64,000 nucleotides of DNA from Enterobacter hormaechei subsp. hoffmannii (GTDB lineage: Bacteria; Pseudomonadota; Gammaproteobacteria; Enterobacterales; Enterobacteriaceae): contig NZ_CP017186.1 of NCBI RefSeq assembly GCF_001729745.1, forward strand, positions 1,736,001 to 1,800,000, in the 5' to 3' direction. A program made the position numbers and the translations under genes. The notes beneath the pieces were generated by a model. That model ran no database searches. It was not told the origin of the DNA and was given only the letters and a program-made list of their open reading frames with translations. Of the stretch, positions 28,035-41,564 are shown in pieces. Every line of letters starts with the position of its first letter. Within the stretch, counting starts at the first letter, position 1.

Positions 28035-28037
28035 GAT

Positions 28038-31345
<3,308 letters not shown>

Positions 31346-31443
31346 GGCATGCCGTCCTTTCGTTTTTTAGCACAGGATAAGAGCCGTTCGTATGAGTAGT
31401 GGAGGCTCCCGGAAGAGAATCTTTCGCACCTCACTGCCAGAGC

Positions 31444-31459
31444 AGCAACCTGTGTGCCA
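31444..31459 (-). promoter_or_regulatory. Sigma-54 promoter of yeaGH
   Basis: TGGCACACAGGTTGCT on the yeaG strand has the -24 GG and -12 GC at the right spacing and departs from the consensus only at base seven. It predicts a start near 31433, about 88 bases before yeaG. The intergenic gap 31346-31777 otherwise holds a 13-base palindrome TGCAAAACTTGCA (31526-31538) and the mipA promoter. NtrC sites are not obvious. Confidence 0.8.
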
Positions 31460-31710
31460 GGTCGAAGGCTATGAACCGCAGGGTGTTCAGCAAAACCTCT
31501 TCTTAAATTAAAGCGTAGATGGCAATTGCAAAACTTGCATACGGATAAAATCTACTTTCAATGACATATCAATAACTCATCCAAAAATTTCCACTGCGGT
31601 TATAAGCGAAAAGGGGGTTTTTCATTTATCGGTCACATAAATGAAAGCGGGATGTCATCTGAAAAATGAAAAATAACGGGTTAATCAAATGGATTCGCGC
31701 GCAAAAAATT

Positions 31711-31739
31711 TTGGGATGTACGGGAATGGCGGTTACACT
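31711..31739 (+). promoter_or_regulatory. mipA promoter
   Basis: TTGGGA (31711-31716), a 17-base spacer and TACACT (31734-31739), 39 bases before the GTG start of mipA. Confidence 0.6.
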
Positions 31740-31777
31740 TCACCCGCTGATTATTTGACTACAGGAAAGAATGGATT

Positions 31778-32524
31778 GTGACCAAACTCAAACTTCTGGC
31801 ATTGGGCATCCTTGCCGCTACCGCAGCGAGCACCGTACAGGCTGAGAGCCAGTGGACTGTTGGCGCGGGTGCTGGCGTGATCAACAGCCCGTACAAGCAG
31901 TATGACCGCGACGTTTATCCTGTCCCCGTTGTCACCTATGAAGGCGATAACTTCTGGTTCCGTGGATTGGGCGGCGGCTACTATCTGTGGAACGATACGG
32001 CCGATAAGCTCTCCATCATGGCCTATTACGACCCAACGTACTTTAAACCAGGCGACAGCGACAGCAATGCGCTTCGTCAGTTGGACAAGCGCAGAAGCTC
32101 ACTGATGGCCGGGCTTTCTTACGTCCATAATACCGAGTATGGCTTCCTGCGCACGGCGCTGGCGGGCGATACCCTGGACAACAGCAATGGCTTCATCTGG
32201 GATCTGGCGTGGCTTTATCGCTATACCAACGGCGCGGTGACCCTGACGCCGGGTATCGGTGTGCAGTACAGCAGCGAGAATTACAATGACTACTACTATG
32301 GCGTGTCTAAGGCTGAGTCTCGCCGCAGTGGTCTGAAGAGCTACAGCGCTGATGATGGCTGGGATCCGTACCTGGAACTCACCGCCTCGTATAACTTCCT
32401 CGGTGACTGGAACGTGTACGGTACTGGCCGTTATACCCGTCTGAGCGACGAAGTGAAGGACAGCCCGATGGTCGACAAGTCCTGGTCCGGCATCTTCTCC
32501 GTGGGTGTGACCTACAAGTTCTGA
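31778..32524 (+). CDS. mipA: MipA, MltA-interacting outer-membrane protein
   Basis: Outer-membrane beta-barrel of the MipA/OmpV family (248 residues) that in E. coli links MltA and PBP1B. A signal peptide of about 22 residues ends at VQA-ES, and the C-terminus GVTYKF has the terminal Phe of barrel proteins. Start is GTG (31778), as in E. coli; the AGGA site is 11 bases away. An ATG at 31771 in another frame is closer to that site but gives only a 24-codon ORF. Confidence 0.94.
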   Translation: MTKLKLLALGILAATAASTVQAESQWTVGAGAGVINSPYKQYDRDVYPVPVVTYEGDNFWFRGLGGGYYLWNDTADKLSIMAYYDPTYFKPGDSDSNALRQLDKRRSSLMAGLSYVHNTEYGFLRTALAGDTLDNSNGFIWDLAWLYRYTNGAVTLTPGIGVQYSSENYNDYYYGVSKAESRRSGLKSYSADDGWDPYLELTASYNFLGDWNVYGTGRYTRLSDEVKDSPMVDKSWSGIFSVGVTYKF

Positions 32525-32542
32525 CCAGAACGTGATGTATTA

Positions 32543-32573
32543 AAACGGGGCGCTTGCGCCCCGTTTGTTTTTT
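32543..32573. terminator. mipA terminator
   Basis: Eleven-base perfect stem AAACGGGGCGC / GCGCCCCGTTT with a two-base loop, followed by GTTTTTTTA. It could also end the converging yeaD transcript. Confidence 0.88.
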
Positions 32574-32590
32574 ATGGTGCCTGATAAATA

Positions 32591-33475
32591 TTAGCGCTTC
32601 ACAATCTTGATCGTCTGGCCTAAGCGGGACGGTTTTTCTTCGCTGGTTTTCTGCGGGGCGGTCACGCACGCGGTTTCCACACACACGAAGGTCTTGTAAC
32701 CGTCATCCGGGATATCTGCCATGCTGACGGAAAGGGCAGGGCCCGGGTTCCAGCCCACCACGTTGCTATGGTGGTGGTGAACCACGTCAATGCCGCGGTT
32801 CAACGCGCTGTCGTGGATGACGCTACAGGCTTCCGGGTGCAGATACACGCGATCGGTACGGTCCGGGAAGCTCTGAACGCCGTCGTCCAGCCTGCCTTCT
32901 TTCGCGTTGTCCACTTTGTCGATAAAGGTATCGCCAAGTCCGCTCACCTTAACGGCCTGAATGTCGCCTACGTTGAAATAGGTGTGCAGGGCGGACGTTG
33001 TTTCGAATTCGCCGTGCGCTTCCAGTTCAATCTCGCAGGTTTTACCCAGCTTGAAGCGGGCATAGAGGGTGAATTCATGTGGCCACAGGGCGCGCGTTTC
33101 ATCATTTGCCTGAAGTTCAAAGGTCAACACCGCGCCGTTATCATCTTCGTTGTGGGCTTTCAGCGTCCACTGCTGGTTACGGGCGAAACCGTGAGACGGC
33201 AATCCCTGCTGCGCTGACGGACCAAACCATGGCCAGCAGATCGGTACGCCGCCACGGATCGCCGCCCCTTTTTTGAACGAGGTGGCCTCGCTCAGCCACA
33301 GGCCTTCTTCTTCGCCTTCTGGTTTCCAGGAGAGCAGGTGGGCGCCATTGAGCGCTACGGAGGCTTTAACGCGCGGATGATCGACGACGATGATATCGGC
33401 GCCGTCAATCTGACGGCGGGAGAGCACAGGGGTAAGTTGTTCGACTACCGGAAGTGCAAAAATTTTATTAATCAT
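32591..33475 (-). CDS. yeaD: YeaD, hexose-6-phosphate mutarotase
   Basis: Aldose-1-epimerase-fold enzyme predicted to interconvert alpha and beta anomers of glucose-6-phosphate. The 294-residue product has the binding-site motifs RGGVPICWPWFGP near residue 75, SHGFAR, and LHTYFNVG near residue 164. It sits downstream of gapA on the same strand, as in E. coli, but past a terminator. The next K-12 gene, yeaE, is absent and mipA follows directly. Confidence 0.94.
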   Translation of the reverse strand: MINKIFALPVVEQLTPVLSRRQIDGADIIVVDHPRVKASVALNGAHLLSWKPEGEEEGLWLSEATSFKKGAAIRGGVPICWPWFGPSAQQGLPSHGFARNQQWTLKAHNEDDNGAVLTFELQANDETRALWPHEFTLYARFKLGKTCEIELEAHGEFETTSALHTYFNVGDIQAVKVSGLGDTFIDKVDNAKEGRLDDGVQSFPDRTDRVYLHPEACSVIHDSALNRGIDVVHHHHSNVVGWNPGPALSVSMADIPDDGYKTFVCVETACVTAPQKTSEEKPSRLGQTIKIVKR

Positions 33476-33503
33476 TAAGCAATCCTCTGTCTAAAAACAA
33501 TAA

Positions 33504-33527
33504 AAAAGGCGACCGAAGTCGCCTTTT
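33504..33527 (-). terminator. gapA terminator
   Basis: Stem AAAAGGCGAC / GTCGCCTTTT with loop CGAA, 23 bases beyond the gapA stop and just ahead of yeaD. Confidence 0.85.
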
Positions 33528-33549
33528 AGGATCAAGCACTCATCTCAAC

Positions 33550-34557
<1,008 letters not shown>

Positions 34558-34752
34558 CTATTTGTTAGTGAATAAAAGGTTGCCTGTAAAATTACAAAAA
34601 CCTTACGCAGCGTCAAGCGGAATCGTGTCAATCATTGCGACAAATCAATCCTGTGACTAACGTTTGTGCGACTGACTCGCCTCACTTTCCCTTTGAGCTA
34701 GCAACCACATGGGGGCTGCGCCCGGAATTTTAAAGGCCTCGCAGGATTAAAA

Positions 34753-34768
34753 TGTGAAATTGATCACA
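34753..34768. promoter_or_regulatory. CRP site in gapA-msrB intergenic region
   Basis: TGTGAAATTGATCACA has both TGTGA/TCACA half-sites at six-base spacing. It is 208 bases upstream of gapA and 119 upstream of msrB. gapA of E. coli is known to be CRP-controlled. The remaining 341-bp gap (34546-34886) holds promoter-like AT-rich sequence, but I cannot place start sites. Confidence 0.7.
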
Positions 34769-34886
34769 ATTGCCTGACCGCCTTTTCGCGACACATAAGT
34801 TTAGATCAAAAGTGCACGCGCGGGTGTTAATGTTTTGTTAGAATCTGGGTTAAAAGATGTCTGTTTCAACAGCGAGATGTAAGCAT

Positions 34887-35300
34887 ATGTCGAACCAACA
34901 TAACCCCGACGATTTGAAAAAAAACCTTACAGAGATGCAGTTTTACGTAACGCAAAATCACGGCACGGAACCGCCGTTTACCGGGCGTTTGCTGCACAAT
35001 AAACGGGAAGGCGTCTACCACTGCCTGGTGTGTGATGCACCGCTGTTTAACTCCCAGACTAAGTACGATTCTGGCTGCGGCTGGCCAAGCTTTTACGAGC
35101 CTGTCAGCGATGATGCGATCCGCTATCTGACGGACTCCTCGCACGGCATGGTGCGCACCGAAATTCGTTGTGGGAACTGCGACGCCCATCTCGGGCATGT
35201 CTTCCCGGATGGCCCGCAGCCGACGGGGGAGCGTTTCTGCGTAAATTCGGCTTCGATGAGCTTTACCGATGACGAAAACGGCGACCAGACCAAGGGTTGA
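34887..35300 (+). CDS. msrB: MsrB, methionine-(R)-sulfoxide reductase
   Basis: Repairs R-isomers of methionine sulfoxide in proteins; 137 residues. Zinc Cys pairs occur in CLVCDA and CGNCDAH, GCGWPSF is the substrate pocket, and the catalytic Cys is in RFCVNSAS near residue 120. I chose ATG 34887 (MSNQHNPDD), which aligns with the E. coli start; an in-frame ATG ten codons upstream lacks a ribosome site. yeaC follows after 41 bases. Confidence 0.96.
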   Translation: MSNQHNPDDLKKNLTEMQFYVTQNHGTEPPFTGRLLHNKREGVYHCLVCDAPLFNSQTKYDSGCGWPSFYEPVSDDAIRYLTDSSHGMVRTEIRCGNCDAHLGHVFPDGPQPTGERFCVNSASMSFTDDENGDQTKG

Positions 35301-35341
35301 AAAAACGATTCAGCAAATTATTCCTTTGAAAGGGAGAGATC

Positions 35342-35614
35342 GTGAATATTGATGACATGATTGCAGGCATGACCCCGGAGGTTTATCAGCGCCTGGTGAC
35401 GGCCGTTGAGCTGGGAAAATGGCCGGACGGTGTGGCGCTCACACCTGAGCAAAAAGAGAACAGCTTGCAGCTGGTGATGCTGTGGCAGGCGCGTCACAAT
35501 ACCAACGCCCAGCACATGACCATCGACACTAACGGTCAGATGGTGATGAAAAGTAAGCGCGAACTGAAAGAAGACTTCGGCATCACGCCGAAGCCGATTG
35601 CAACCTTCAAATAA
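35342..35614 (+). CDS. yeaC: YeaC, DUF1315 protein
   Basis: A 90-residue cytoplasmic protein of unknown function. MNIDDMIAGMTPEVYQRL and the C-terminal LKEDFGITPKPI identify the DUF1315 family. Start is GTG (35342) behind GGGAGA. Probably co-transcribed with msrB, as in E. coli. Confidence 0.95.
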   Translation: MNIDDMIAGMTPEVYQRLVTAVELGKWPDGVALTPEQKENSLQLVMLWQARHNTNAQHMTIDTNGQMVMKSKRELKEDFGITPKPIATFK

Positions 35615-35623
35615 ATCTCCCAT

Positions 35624-35655
35624 GTAGGCCGGGTAAGGCGAAGCCGCCACCCGGC
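35624..35655. repeat. REP unit
   Basis: Single unit beginning GTAGGCCGGGTAAGGCG and ending CCACCCGGC, nine bases past the yeaC stop and ten before the chitinase stop. Same consensus as the units around the RAYT gene. Confidence 0.92.
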
Positions 35656-35665
35656 ACACTACACC

Positions 35666-36919
35666 TTAGTGCGGGATCCCAAGCGACTCCGCCAGCTGCT
35701 TCGCTAACTGGTTGTTGTCATCCGCGCCATACTCCCAGAACATCGCCCCGGCGAGACCTTTCTCCTTGATGTAATCTGCTTTAATCGCCACGGAACGCGG
35801 GTTCTCATAGGAGATCGCAAACAGCGCCTTCCCGTCGGCGGATTTTACCGACAGCCACGGCACCTTCGCCTGTTCGTCCCAGTGCTCGGTAAAGCGTTTC
35901 TGCGGATCGTTTAGCAGTTTGCGGACGATATCGTTGTATTTCACGTAGGTATCTTTGGTCAGGTCATAGCCAAGCGATTTGAACAGGCCCAGTTCCTGCG
36001 GCCCGAAGTAGGGCTGGGTGACCGGATTGTTTTGCGCGTCCGGTTTACTCCAGTCGATACCCGGTTCAACGGCGCGCTTCGGTACACGACCGTAAAAACC
36101 GATTCCGAGGTTCATTTGCTGCGGCTTTAGGCCGGCGGCCAGATAGTTATTCACCACAAAATCAACGCTGTATTTGTCTGCGGCAGCCACCGTTGGCCAG
36201 GCGCTGGAGTCATACAGATTCGCGTTAAAATACTGCGTCCCGTACGCCATGTCGTAGGTCATCAGGTTGATGTAATCGAGCAGGGGGGCAATGGCCTTCA
36301 CATCCACCCAGCTTTTCGGACTTTCTGCATTTGCGCCCACCGCAATCGTGACCAGTTTTTTCTTACCAAACGCGTCACGCATCTCTTTTAACAGCGCGGT
36401 GAAATTATCCCTGTCGGCTGGGGTGCTCTCGACCAGTCCCCACGCGCCGTTGACCGGGAACTCCCAGTCGAGATCGATCCCGTCCAGGCCGTATTGACTG
36501 ACGATCTGCTGCGCGGAGCGAATAAACACCGCGCGGCTCTCTTTGGTAGCCGCTGCGCCAGAAAAACCACGTGCGCCCCAGCCGCCAACGGAAAGCAGCA
36601 CTTTTAAATTCGGGTTTTGTTTACGAAGCTGAGGAAGTAACGCCAGGTCGGATGCCACCTTGGGTGATAACCAGATTTGATGCAGTTTTGCCGGATCTTT
36701 CAGTGCAGGGTTGGTTTCGTCTTTCTCGTTGTTATAGACCAGACCAAACGAGTAGTTGAGGTGTGTGATCTGGCGGACATCGAGTTTATTGATATCGCCA
36801 CCCGGTCCGGCGGTAACATCGCCACCGCCATTGAAGTAGCCCACGGACATCAGGGGCGCGGCGGAAGCCAGTGACGCACAAAGCAAGGGTAATGCTGCCA
36901 GCAAGGGCAAACGTTTCAT
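35666..36919 (-). CDS. Secreted GH18 chitinase
   Basis: A 417-residue glycoside hydrolase family 18 enzyme. A signal peptide of about 20 residues ends in LASA-AP. The TIM barrel carries the substrate motif VLLSVGGWG and catalytic DGIDLDWEF (Glu153), then LMTYDMAYG, and a final MFWEYGADD. No separate chitin-binding domain is seen. It stands between yeaC and pncA, where K-12 has no gene, and is flanked by REP elements on both sides. Chitinases at this place are known from Enterobacter/Klebsiella relatives, by recollection. Substrate could be chitin or peptidoglycan-like oligomers. Confidence 0.9.
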   Translation of the reverse strand: MKRLPLLAALPLLCASLASAAPLMSVGYFNGGGDVTAGPGGDINKLDVRQITHLNYSFGLVYNNEKDETNPALKDPAKLHQIWLSPKVASDLALLPQLRKQNPNLKVLLSVGGWGARGFSGAAATKESRAVFIRSAQQIVSQYGLDGIDLDWEFPVNGAWGLVESTPADRDNFTALLKEMRDAFGKKKLVTIAVGANAESPKSWVDVKAIAPLLDYINLMTYDMAYGTQYFNANLYDSSAWPTVAAADKYSVDFVVNNYLAAGLKPQQMNLGIGFYGRVPKRAVEPGIDWSKPDAQNNPVTQPYFGPQELGLFKSLGYDLTKDTYVKYNDIVRKLLNDPQKRFTEHWDEQAKVPWLSVKSADGKALFAISYENPRSVAIKADYIKEKGLAGAMFWEYGADDNNQLAKQLAESLGIPH

Positions 36920-37057
36920 ATAAGTTCCTCTTTGACTGAATAAAAATAACCACGCCACAGAAAAGGCGTGGCGAAAAAACAGCCTGAAGAGAATACCATC
37001 GCCGCCTCGCTTGTGATGCGAGGGAGTTCACTTTATGGGAGATCGGGGAGGGGTTTT

Positions 37058-37133
37058 GCCGGGTGGCGCTGATGCTTACCCGGCCTACAAAACCAGAGAA
37101 AGTAGGCCGGGTAAGGCGAAGCCGCCTCCCGGC
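37058..37133. repeat. REP pair (BIME) between chitinase and pncA
   Basis: Two inverted REP units, GCCGGGTGGCG... and GTAGGCCGGGTAAGGCG..., with a 13-base spacer. The outer base of the second is changed (CCTCCCGGC). Confidence 0.92.
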
Positions 37134-37142
37134 TAAAAAAGC

Positions 37143-37784
37143 TTACGCCTGCGTCTCCATCCAGTCAGCCAGCGTATACAGCGTTGCGCCTTCTGCGGCC
37201 ATATCCATAAACGCCTGGGCGCTGTCATGCGGCTGAATATTCACCCCGCGACAGCCGTCGGTAATGACATTCACGGTATAGCCCAGCTGGAGCGCATCCA
37301 GCACGGTGAACTTCACGCAGTAATCCGTCGCCAGGCCCAGCACAATCAGCTCGGTGATCTCATGATGGCGTAACCATGCGTCCAGCGCCGTCTTCTGGCG
37401 GTGACCGTTATCGAAGAATGCGCTGTAGCTGTCGATGGTTGGGTTTTCACCTTTGTGGAACACCGCGTCGATGGCTTTCTGGTTCAGCAGCGGATGCAGC
37501 TCAGCGCCTTCCGTCTGCTGCACGCAGTGATCGGGCCAGAAGGTTTGCGCCAGTCCGTCCAGTTCGCCCTGGCTGTAAGGCTCAACGTTGTGCTGGCTGG
37601 CAAAGCTGCCGTGGTTTGCCGGATGCCAGTCCTGACTCGCCACCACCGCTTCATCACGAGCCTTACACCACTCAATCAGCGAATTCGCGACGTCGACGGT
37701 GCTGTCGCCTTCCGCGACGGCCAGCGCACCGCCCGCACAGAAATCATTTTGCAAATCGACCAGTAACAGGGCGCGTTGCTTCAT
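37143..37784 (-). CDS. pncA: PncA, nicotinamidase
   Basis: Cytoplasmic isochorismatase-fold hydrolase converting nicotinamide to nicotinate for NAD salvage; also activates pyrazinamide. The 213-residue product has the triad Asp10 (LVDLQNDF), Lys in VFHKGENP and Cys in GLATDYCVKFT. The metal ligands Asp/His lie in QDWHPANHGSF. Separated from ansA by nine bases, so likely co-transcribed. Confidence 0.96.
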   Translation of the reverse strand: MKQRALLLVDLQNDFCAGGALAVAEGDSTVDVANSLIEWCKARDEAVVASQDWHPANHGSFASQHNVEPYSQGELDGLAQTFWPDHCVQQTEGAELHPLLNQKAIDAVFHKGENPTIDSYSAFFDNGHRQKTALDAWLRHHEITELIVLGLATDYCVKFTVLDALQLGYTVNVITDGCRGVNIQPHDSAQAFMDMAAEGATLYTLADWMETQA

Positions 37785-37793
37785 GGGAACTCC

Positions 37794-38810
37794 TTATTCG
37801 TCCGGCGTCAGTTCACCGCGCAGGTTTTGCATCATGGCGCGGCGAATGGAATCAATATCCAGATCCTGACTCAGTAAATAGTGAAGTTTAGTCAGCGTTG
37901 CCTCAACGGTCATATCGAAACCACTGATCACGCCAGCGTGCGCCAGGGCGTTGCCGGTGGCGTAGCCGCCCATATTGACCTTTCCGGACATACACTGGGT
38001 GAGGTTGACCACCACAATCCCGCGCTCGCTCGCCTCCTGAAGCTCTTTCAGGAACTCACCGTTCTGCGGGGCGTTACCCACGCCATAGGAGCGCAGGATC
38101 AGCGCCTTCACCGGCTGGCGCAGGAAGTTGCGCACCACGTCGGCGGAAATACCCGGATAAATCGTCACCACGCCAATCGGCTGCGGGGTGATCGGGTGAA
38201 CGATCAGCTCGCCTGCAGTATTTGGCGCGGGCGGCGTGCCCAGACGACGGATATGGATCCCCGCTTCCAGCAGCGGTTGCAGGTTAGGTGAGGCAAACGC
38301 GTCAAAGCCGTCAGCGTGCGCTTTAGTGGTACGGTTCCCGCGGTACAGTCGGTTGTTGAAGAACAGCGTTACCTCGTTGATCGGGTAATTAGCGGCCACG
38401 TACAGGGAGTTAAGCAGGTTGATCTGCCCGTCTGAACGCAGTTCCGCCAGCGGGATCTGCGAACCGGTCACGATGACGGGCTTGCCCAGGTTCTCCAGCA
38501 TGAAGGAGAGCGCCGAGGCGGTGAACGCCATGGTGTCGGTGCCGTGCAGGATCACGAAGCCGTCGTAATGGTCGTAATGGGCTTTAATATCGTCCGCAAT
38601 ATGCTGCCAGTCTTCCGGCGTCATGTCGGAGGAGTCCATCAGCGGCTCATATTCGTGGATGGTAAAGTCCGGCATTTCCGGACGGTGGAATTCAGGCATC
38701 AGCGCCAGCTGGCGCTGCAAGTGGCCAGAAACCGGGATATAGCCATTTTCTGAGCGCTGCATACCGATGGTACCGCCGGTATAGGCGACATATATTGATT
38801 TCTTCTGCAT
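37794..38810 (-). CDS. ansA: AnsA, cytoplasmic L-asparaginase I
   Basis: Hydrolyses asparagine to aspartate and ammonia. The 338-residue product has the N-terminal nucleophile Thr in YTGGTIGM, second catalytic Thr in LHGTDTMAFTAS, and SGSK-type VTGSQIPLAE. No signal peptide, unlike AnsB. Operon with pncA, downstream of sppA past a terminator-like hairpin. Confidence 0.96.
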   Translation of the reverse strand: MQKKSIYVAYTGGTIGMQRSENGYIPVSGHLQRQLALMPEFHRPEMPDFTIHEYEPLMDSSDMTPEDWQHIADDIKAHYDHYDGFVILHGTDTMAFTASALSFMLENLGKPVIVTGSQIPLAELRSDGQINLLNSLYVAANYPINEVTLFFNNRLYRGNRTTKAHADGFDAFASPNLQPLLEAGIHIRRLGTPPAPNTAGELIVHPITPQPIGVVTIYPGISADVVRNFLRQPVKALILRSYGVGNAPQNGEFLKELQEASERGIVVVNLTQCMSGKVNMGGYATGNALAHAGVISGFDMTVEATLTKLHYLLSQDLDIDSIRRAMMQNLRGELTPDE

Positions 38811-38835
38811 GGTAATGAGTTCTTGTTCTTCAAAA

Positions 38836-38870
38836 GAAAAAATCCCCTCTTAACGGGAAGAGGGGACGGT
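38836..38870 (-). terminator. Terminator between sppA and ansA
   Basis: TCCCCTCTT / AAGAGGGGA stem with six-base loop, followed on the minus strand by a run of T. It would limit read-through of sppA into ansA. Confidence 0.75.
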
Positions 38871-38872
38871 TT

Positions 38873-40729
38873 TTAACGCACGTTCGCACAGGTCAGGCAA
38901 AACGCGTAACGGCTTTGCGGATCGTTGAAAGTCGCGAGCTTATCGCTCTCCGCTTTCATGGCTTTAGCCGCCGTCGCCACCGGCGCCGGCAGATACGCCT
39001 GAAGCGCTTCCGGTAGCATGGCGCGGACGGAGCCGGACATGCTGTCCATGACCATATCGAAGAACGTCGGTTCGTCCTGATAATAGTCAACGTGCCACTG
39101 CTTGAGCTTCGCCAGTTCCGCCGCTTTCTTCACGGCATCGTCGAAGTCACCCAGGCTGTCTACCAGACCGTTGCTCTTCGCATCCTGGCCGGTCCAGACG
39201 TGGCCCTGCGCGATCTGGTCAATCTGGTCTGGCGTTTTTTTACGGGAATCCGCCACCAGCGTGATGAAGCGCTTATAGCCACTCTCAATGCTGAGCTGCA
39301 TCATCTCGGACACCTCAGGCGGCAGAGATTTAGTCACGGACACATCCGCCAGCGGCGAGGTGGAAACGCCGTCGGTATGAACGCCGAGATAATCCAGGCT
39401 GTTCTCTACGGTGTTGATCACGCCGAAGATGCCAATCGAGCCGGTCAGCGTGCTTGGGTTAGCCACAATGTAGTTGGCTGGCGTCGAGATCCAGTACCCC
39501 CCTGAAGCCGCCATGCCCCCCATCGAGACCACGACCGGCTTGCCCGCGGCACGCGCGGCGGCCAGCTCAGCACGGATCACCTCGGAGGCGCTGACGCTGC
39601 CGCCAGGGCTGTTCACCCGCAGGACAATCGCCTTCACTTTCGGATCCAGGCGCGCATCGCGGATCTGCGACGCGGTGGTGTCCCCGCCGACGTTCCCCGG
39701 CGTTTCTTCACCGTCCATAATGGCCCCGTTAGCAAACACCACGGCGATGCTGTCACCGCTGTCATCCGGCTTTTTCGCGGCGTAGTCATACATGCTGATG
39801 GCGCTGTAGTTCTTGTCCTCTTTACTCCAGCCGAACTGTTTGGTCAGCGCTTTTTCGATTTCAGCGCTGGAACCCAGCCGATCGACCAGTTTGTTATCAA
39901 GCGCGTATTTCGCTGTATCGCCGTCCACTTTGCGCAGGCCCTCCAGCACACCGCGCGCGCCCGGGAAGACCTGCTCAGCGGTCATTTGACGGTTAGCGGC
40001 AATGGTGCCGAGATAGTTCTGCCACAGCTCGCCAATCCAGCGGCTGTCCGCTTCACGGGCGGCAGGGGACATATCATCACGGATAAACGGCTCCACGGCA
40101 GATTTATAGGTCCCGACGCGGAAGACGTGGGTAGTGACCTTCAGCTTGTCGAGCAGCGATTTGTAGTACAGACCATTTGTGGCGAAGCCATGCAGATCGA
40201 CCGTGCCCTGCGGAGAGAGCCAGATTTTGTTAGCAAAGCTCGCCAGATAATATTGCCCCTGGGTGTAGCTGTCGCCGACGGCAATGACCGGTTTACCGCT
40301 GTCGCGGAATTCCCGCAGCGCTTTCCCGATGTACTGCATCGAAGGCTGATCGGCTCCGGCAAAATCTTTCAGATCCAGCACGATACCGGTAATGTTGCGA
40401 TCGTCTTTGGCCTGACGGATCGTGTCGACGATATCAAACAGGGAGTTTTCCTGCAGGCGGTCTGAAGTCGCGCCGAACAGCTGGCGGCCAATCACGCCCA
40501 GACGGTTGCTGGTCGATGGCTTATCAACAATCACACCGGTGATATCGAGGAGCAGTGCGCCGCGCGTCGAATTCTGCGCCTGGCTGGCGCTGCTGAGATG
40601 CATCCAGATACCTGCGCATACCAGGACCAGGAAGATGAAGAAGATATTCATCACCAGGTTGCGGACGAAGTTGAGCAGTCGCCACGTCCATTTAAAGAAA
40701 CCGGCAAAGATTCGCCAAAGGGTTCGCAT
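38873..40729 (-). CDS. sppA: SppA, signal peptide peptidase (protease IV)
   Basis: Inner-membrane serine protease that digests cleaved signal peptides in the periplasm. The 618-residue product has an N-terminal TM segment (about 25-45), tandem ClpP-like domains, the catalytic Lys in the YKSAVEP motif (about 210) and the catalytic Ser in [10 protein letters not shown] (about 410). The last ~40 residues contain two Cys (FCLTCANVR), a feature at the extreme C-terminus. Confidence 0.96.
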   Translation of the reverse strand: MRTLWRIFAGFFKWTWRLLNFVRNLVMNIFFIFLVLVCAGIWMHLSSASQAQNSTRGALLLDITGVIVDKPSTSNRLGVIGRQLFGATSDRLQENSLFDIVDTIRQAKDDRNITGIVLDLKDFAGADQPSMQYIGKALREFRDSGKPVIAVGDSYTQGQYYLASFANKIWLSPQGTVDLHGFATNGLYYKSLLDKLKVTTHVFRVGTYKSAVEPFIRDDMSPAAREADSRWIGELWQNYLGTIAANRQMTAEQVFPGARGVLEGLRKVDGDTAKYALDNKLVDRLGSSAEIEKALTKQFGWSKEDKNYSAISMYDYAAKKPDDSGDSIAVVFANGAIMDGEETPGNVGGDTTASQIRDARLDPKVKAIVLRVNSPGGSVSASEVIRAELAAARAAGKPVVVSMGGMAASGGYWISTPANYIVANPSTLTGSIGIFGVINTVENSLDYLGVHTDGVSTSPLADVSVTKSLPPEVSEMMQLSIESGYKRFITLVADSRKKTPDQIDQIAQGHVWTGQDAKSNGLVDSLGDFDDAVKKAAELAKLKQWHVDYYQDEPTFFDMVMDSMSGSVRAMLPEALQAYLPAPVATAAKAMKAESDKLATFNDPQSRYAFCLTCANVR

Positions 40730-40896
40730 GTATTCTCCCTAACCAGAAAAGGACTGTTTCCGTCGCCACAGGACGGTAATGTGCGGTTATCGTAATGACC
40801 CAACCGCCACTTGTCAGCAGGAATCGCCTGCCACGCTGTAACAAATTCTGCTGTCGTGTTAATTTTGTGAGTAAATTTCACGAAAGGAGTTAACCA

Positions 40897-41448
40897 ATGG
40901 ACGCACTTGAACTGCTTGTTAACCGTCGTAGCGCTTCCCGCCTGGCCGACCCGGCCCCCGTCGGCGAGCAGCTGGAAAACATTCTGCGTGCCGGAATGCG
41001 TGCGCCGGACCATGGCACATTGCAGCCGTGGCACTTCTTTATTATTGAAGGCGAAGGGCGCGACCGCTTCAGCCAGCTGCTGGAGCAGGGGGCGGTTGCC
41101 GCAGGCCAGGATGAGAAGGGGATTGATAAAGCCCGCAACGCGCCGTTCCGTGCGCCGATGATCATCGCGGTAGTCGCAAAATGCCAGGCCGACCATAAAG
41201 TGCCGGTCTGGGAGCAGGAGATGTCTGCCGGTTGCGCGGTAATGGCAATGCAGATGGCCGCCGTCGCGCAGGGCTTTAACGGCATCTGGCGTACCGGGCC
41301 GCTGACCGGGAGCGCCGCCGTGCGGGAAGGCTTCTCCTGCGGTGAACACGATAAAATTGTCGGCTTCCTCTATCTCGGCACCCCGCAGCTTAAAGCCTCC
41401 AGCACCATTAGCGTGCCGGACACCACGCCTTTCGTCAGCCGTTTTTAA
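40897..41448 (+). CDS. ydjA: YdjA, nitroreductase-family flavoprotein
   Basis: A 183-residue FMN-dependent oxidoreductase of the minimal nitroreductase type. The FMN-phosphate motif [13 protein letters not shown] is at the N-terminus; [14 protein letters not shown] and GFLYLGTP are characteristic. Physiological substrate unknown. Divergent from sppA and followed by selD. Confidence 0.95.
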   Translation: MDALELLVNRRSASRLADPAPVGEQLENILRAGMRAPDHGTLQPWHFFIIEGEGRDRFSQLLEQGAVAAGQDEKGIDKARNAPFRAPMIIAVVAKCQADHKVPVWEQEMSAGCAVMAMQMAAVAQGFNGIWRTGPLTGSAAVREGFSCGEHDKIVGFLYLGTPQLKASSTISVPDTTPFVSRF

Positions 41449-41462
41449 TTACACGCGCTAAA

Positions 41463-41501
41463 CTGTCTGGATTCTGAGCATCCGCCGCAGAATTCAGACA
41501 G
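41463..41501. repeat. Long inverted repeat between ydjA and selD
   Basis: CTGTCTGGATTCTG (41463-41476) pairs with CAGAATTCAGACAG (41488-41501), 13 of 14 bases, around an 11-base loop. No T-run follows, so it may be a processed hairpin or an attenuator 15 bases after the ydjA stop. Confidence 0.5.
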
Positions 41502-41564
41502 TCATACTTACCTCTTTATGGAATGAGCGCTACCATAGCGCGATTGAGATGACAGGAGACGTCC

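Noticed and set aside
31526..31538. TGCAAAACTTGCA palindrome as an NtrC site for yeaG
   Set aside because: It lacks the GCACC/GGTGC arms of an NtrC site and is too short.
31771..31845. 24-codon ORF overlapping the mipA start
   Set aside because: Although its ATG is nearer to the AGGA site, the E. coli mipA also starts at the GTG, and the peptide has no support as a product.
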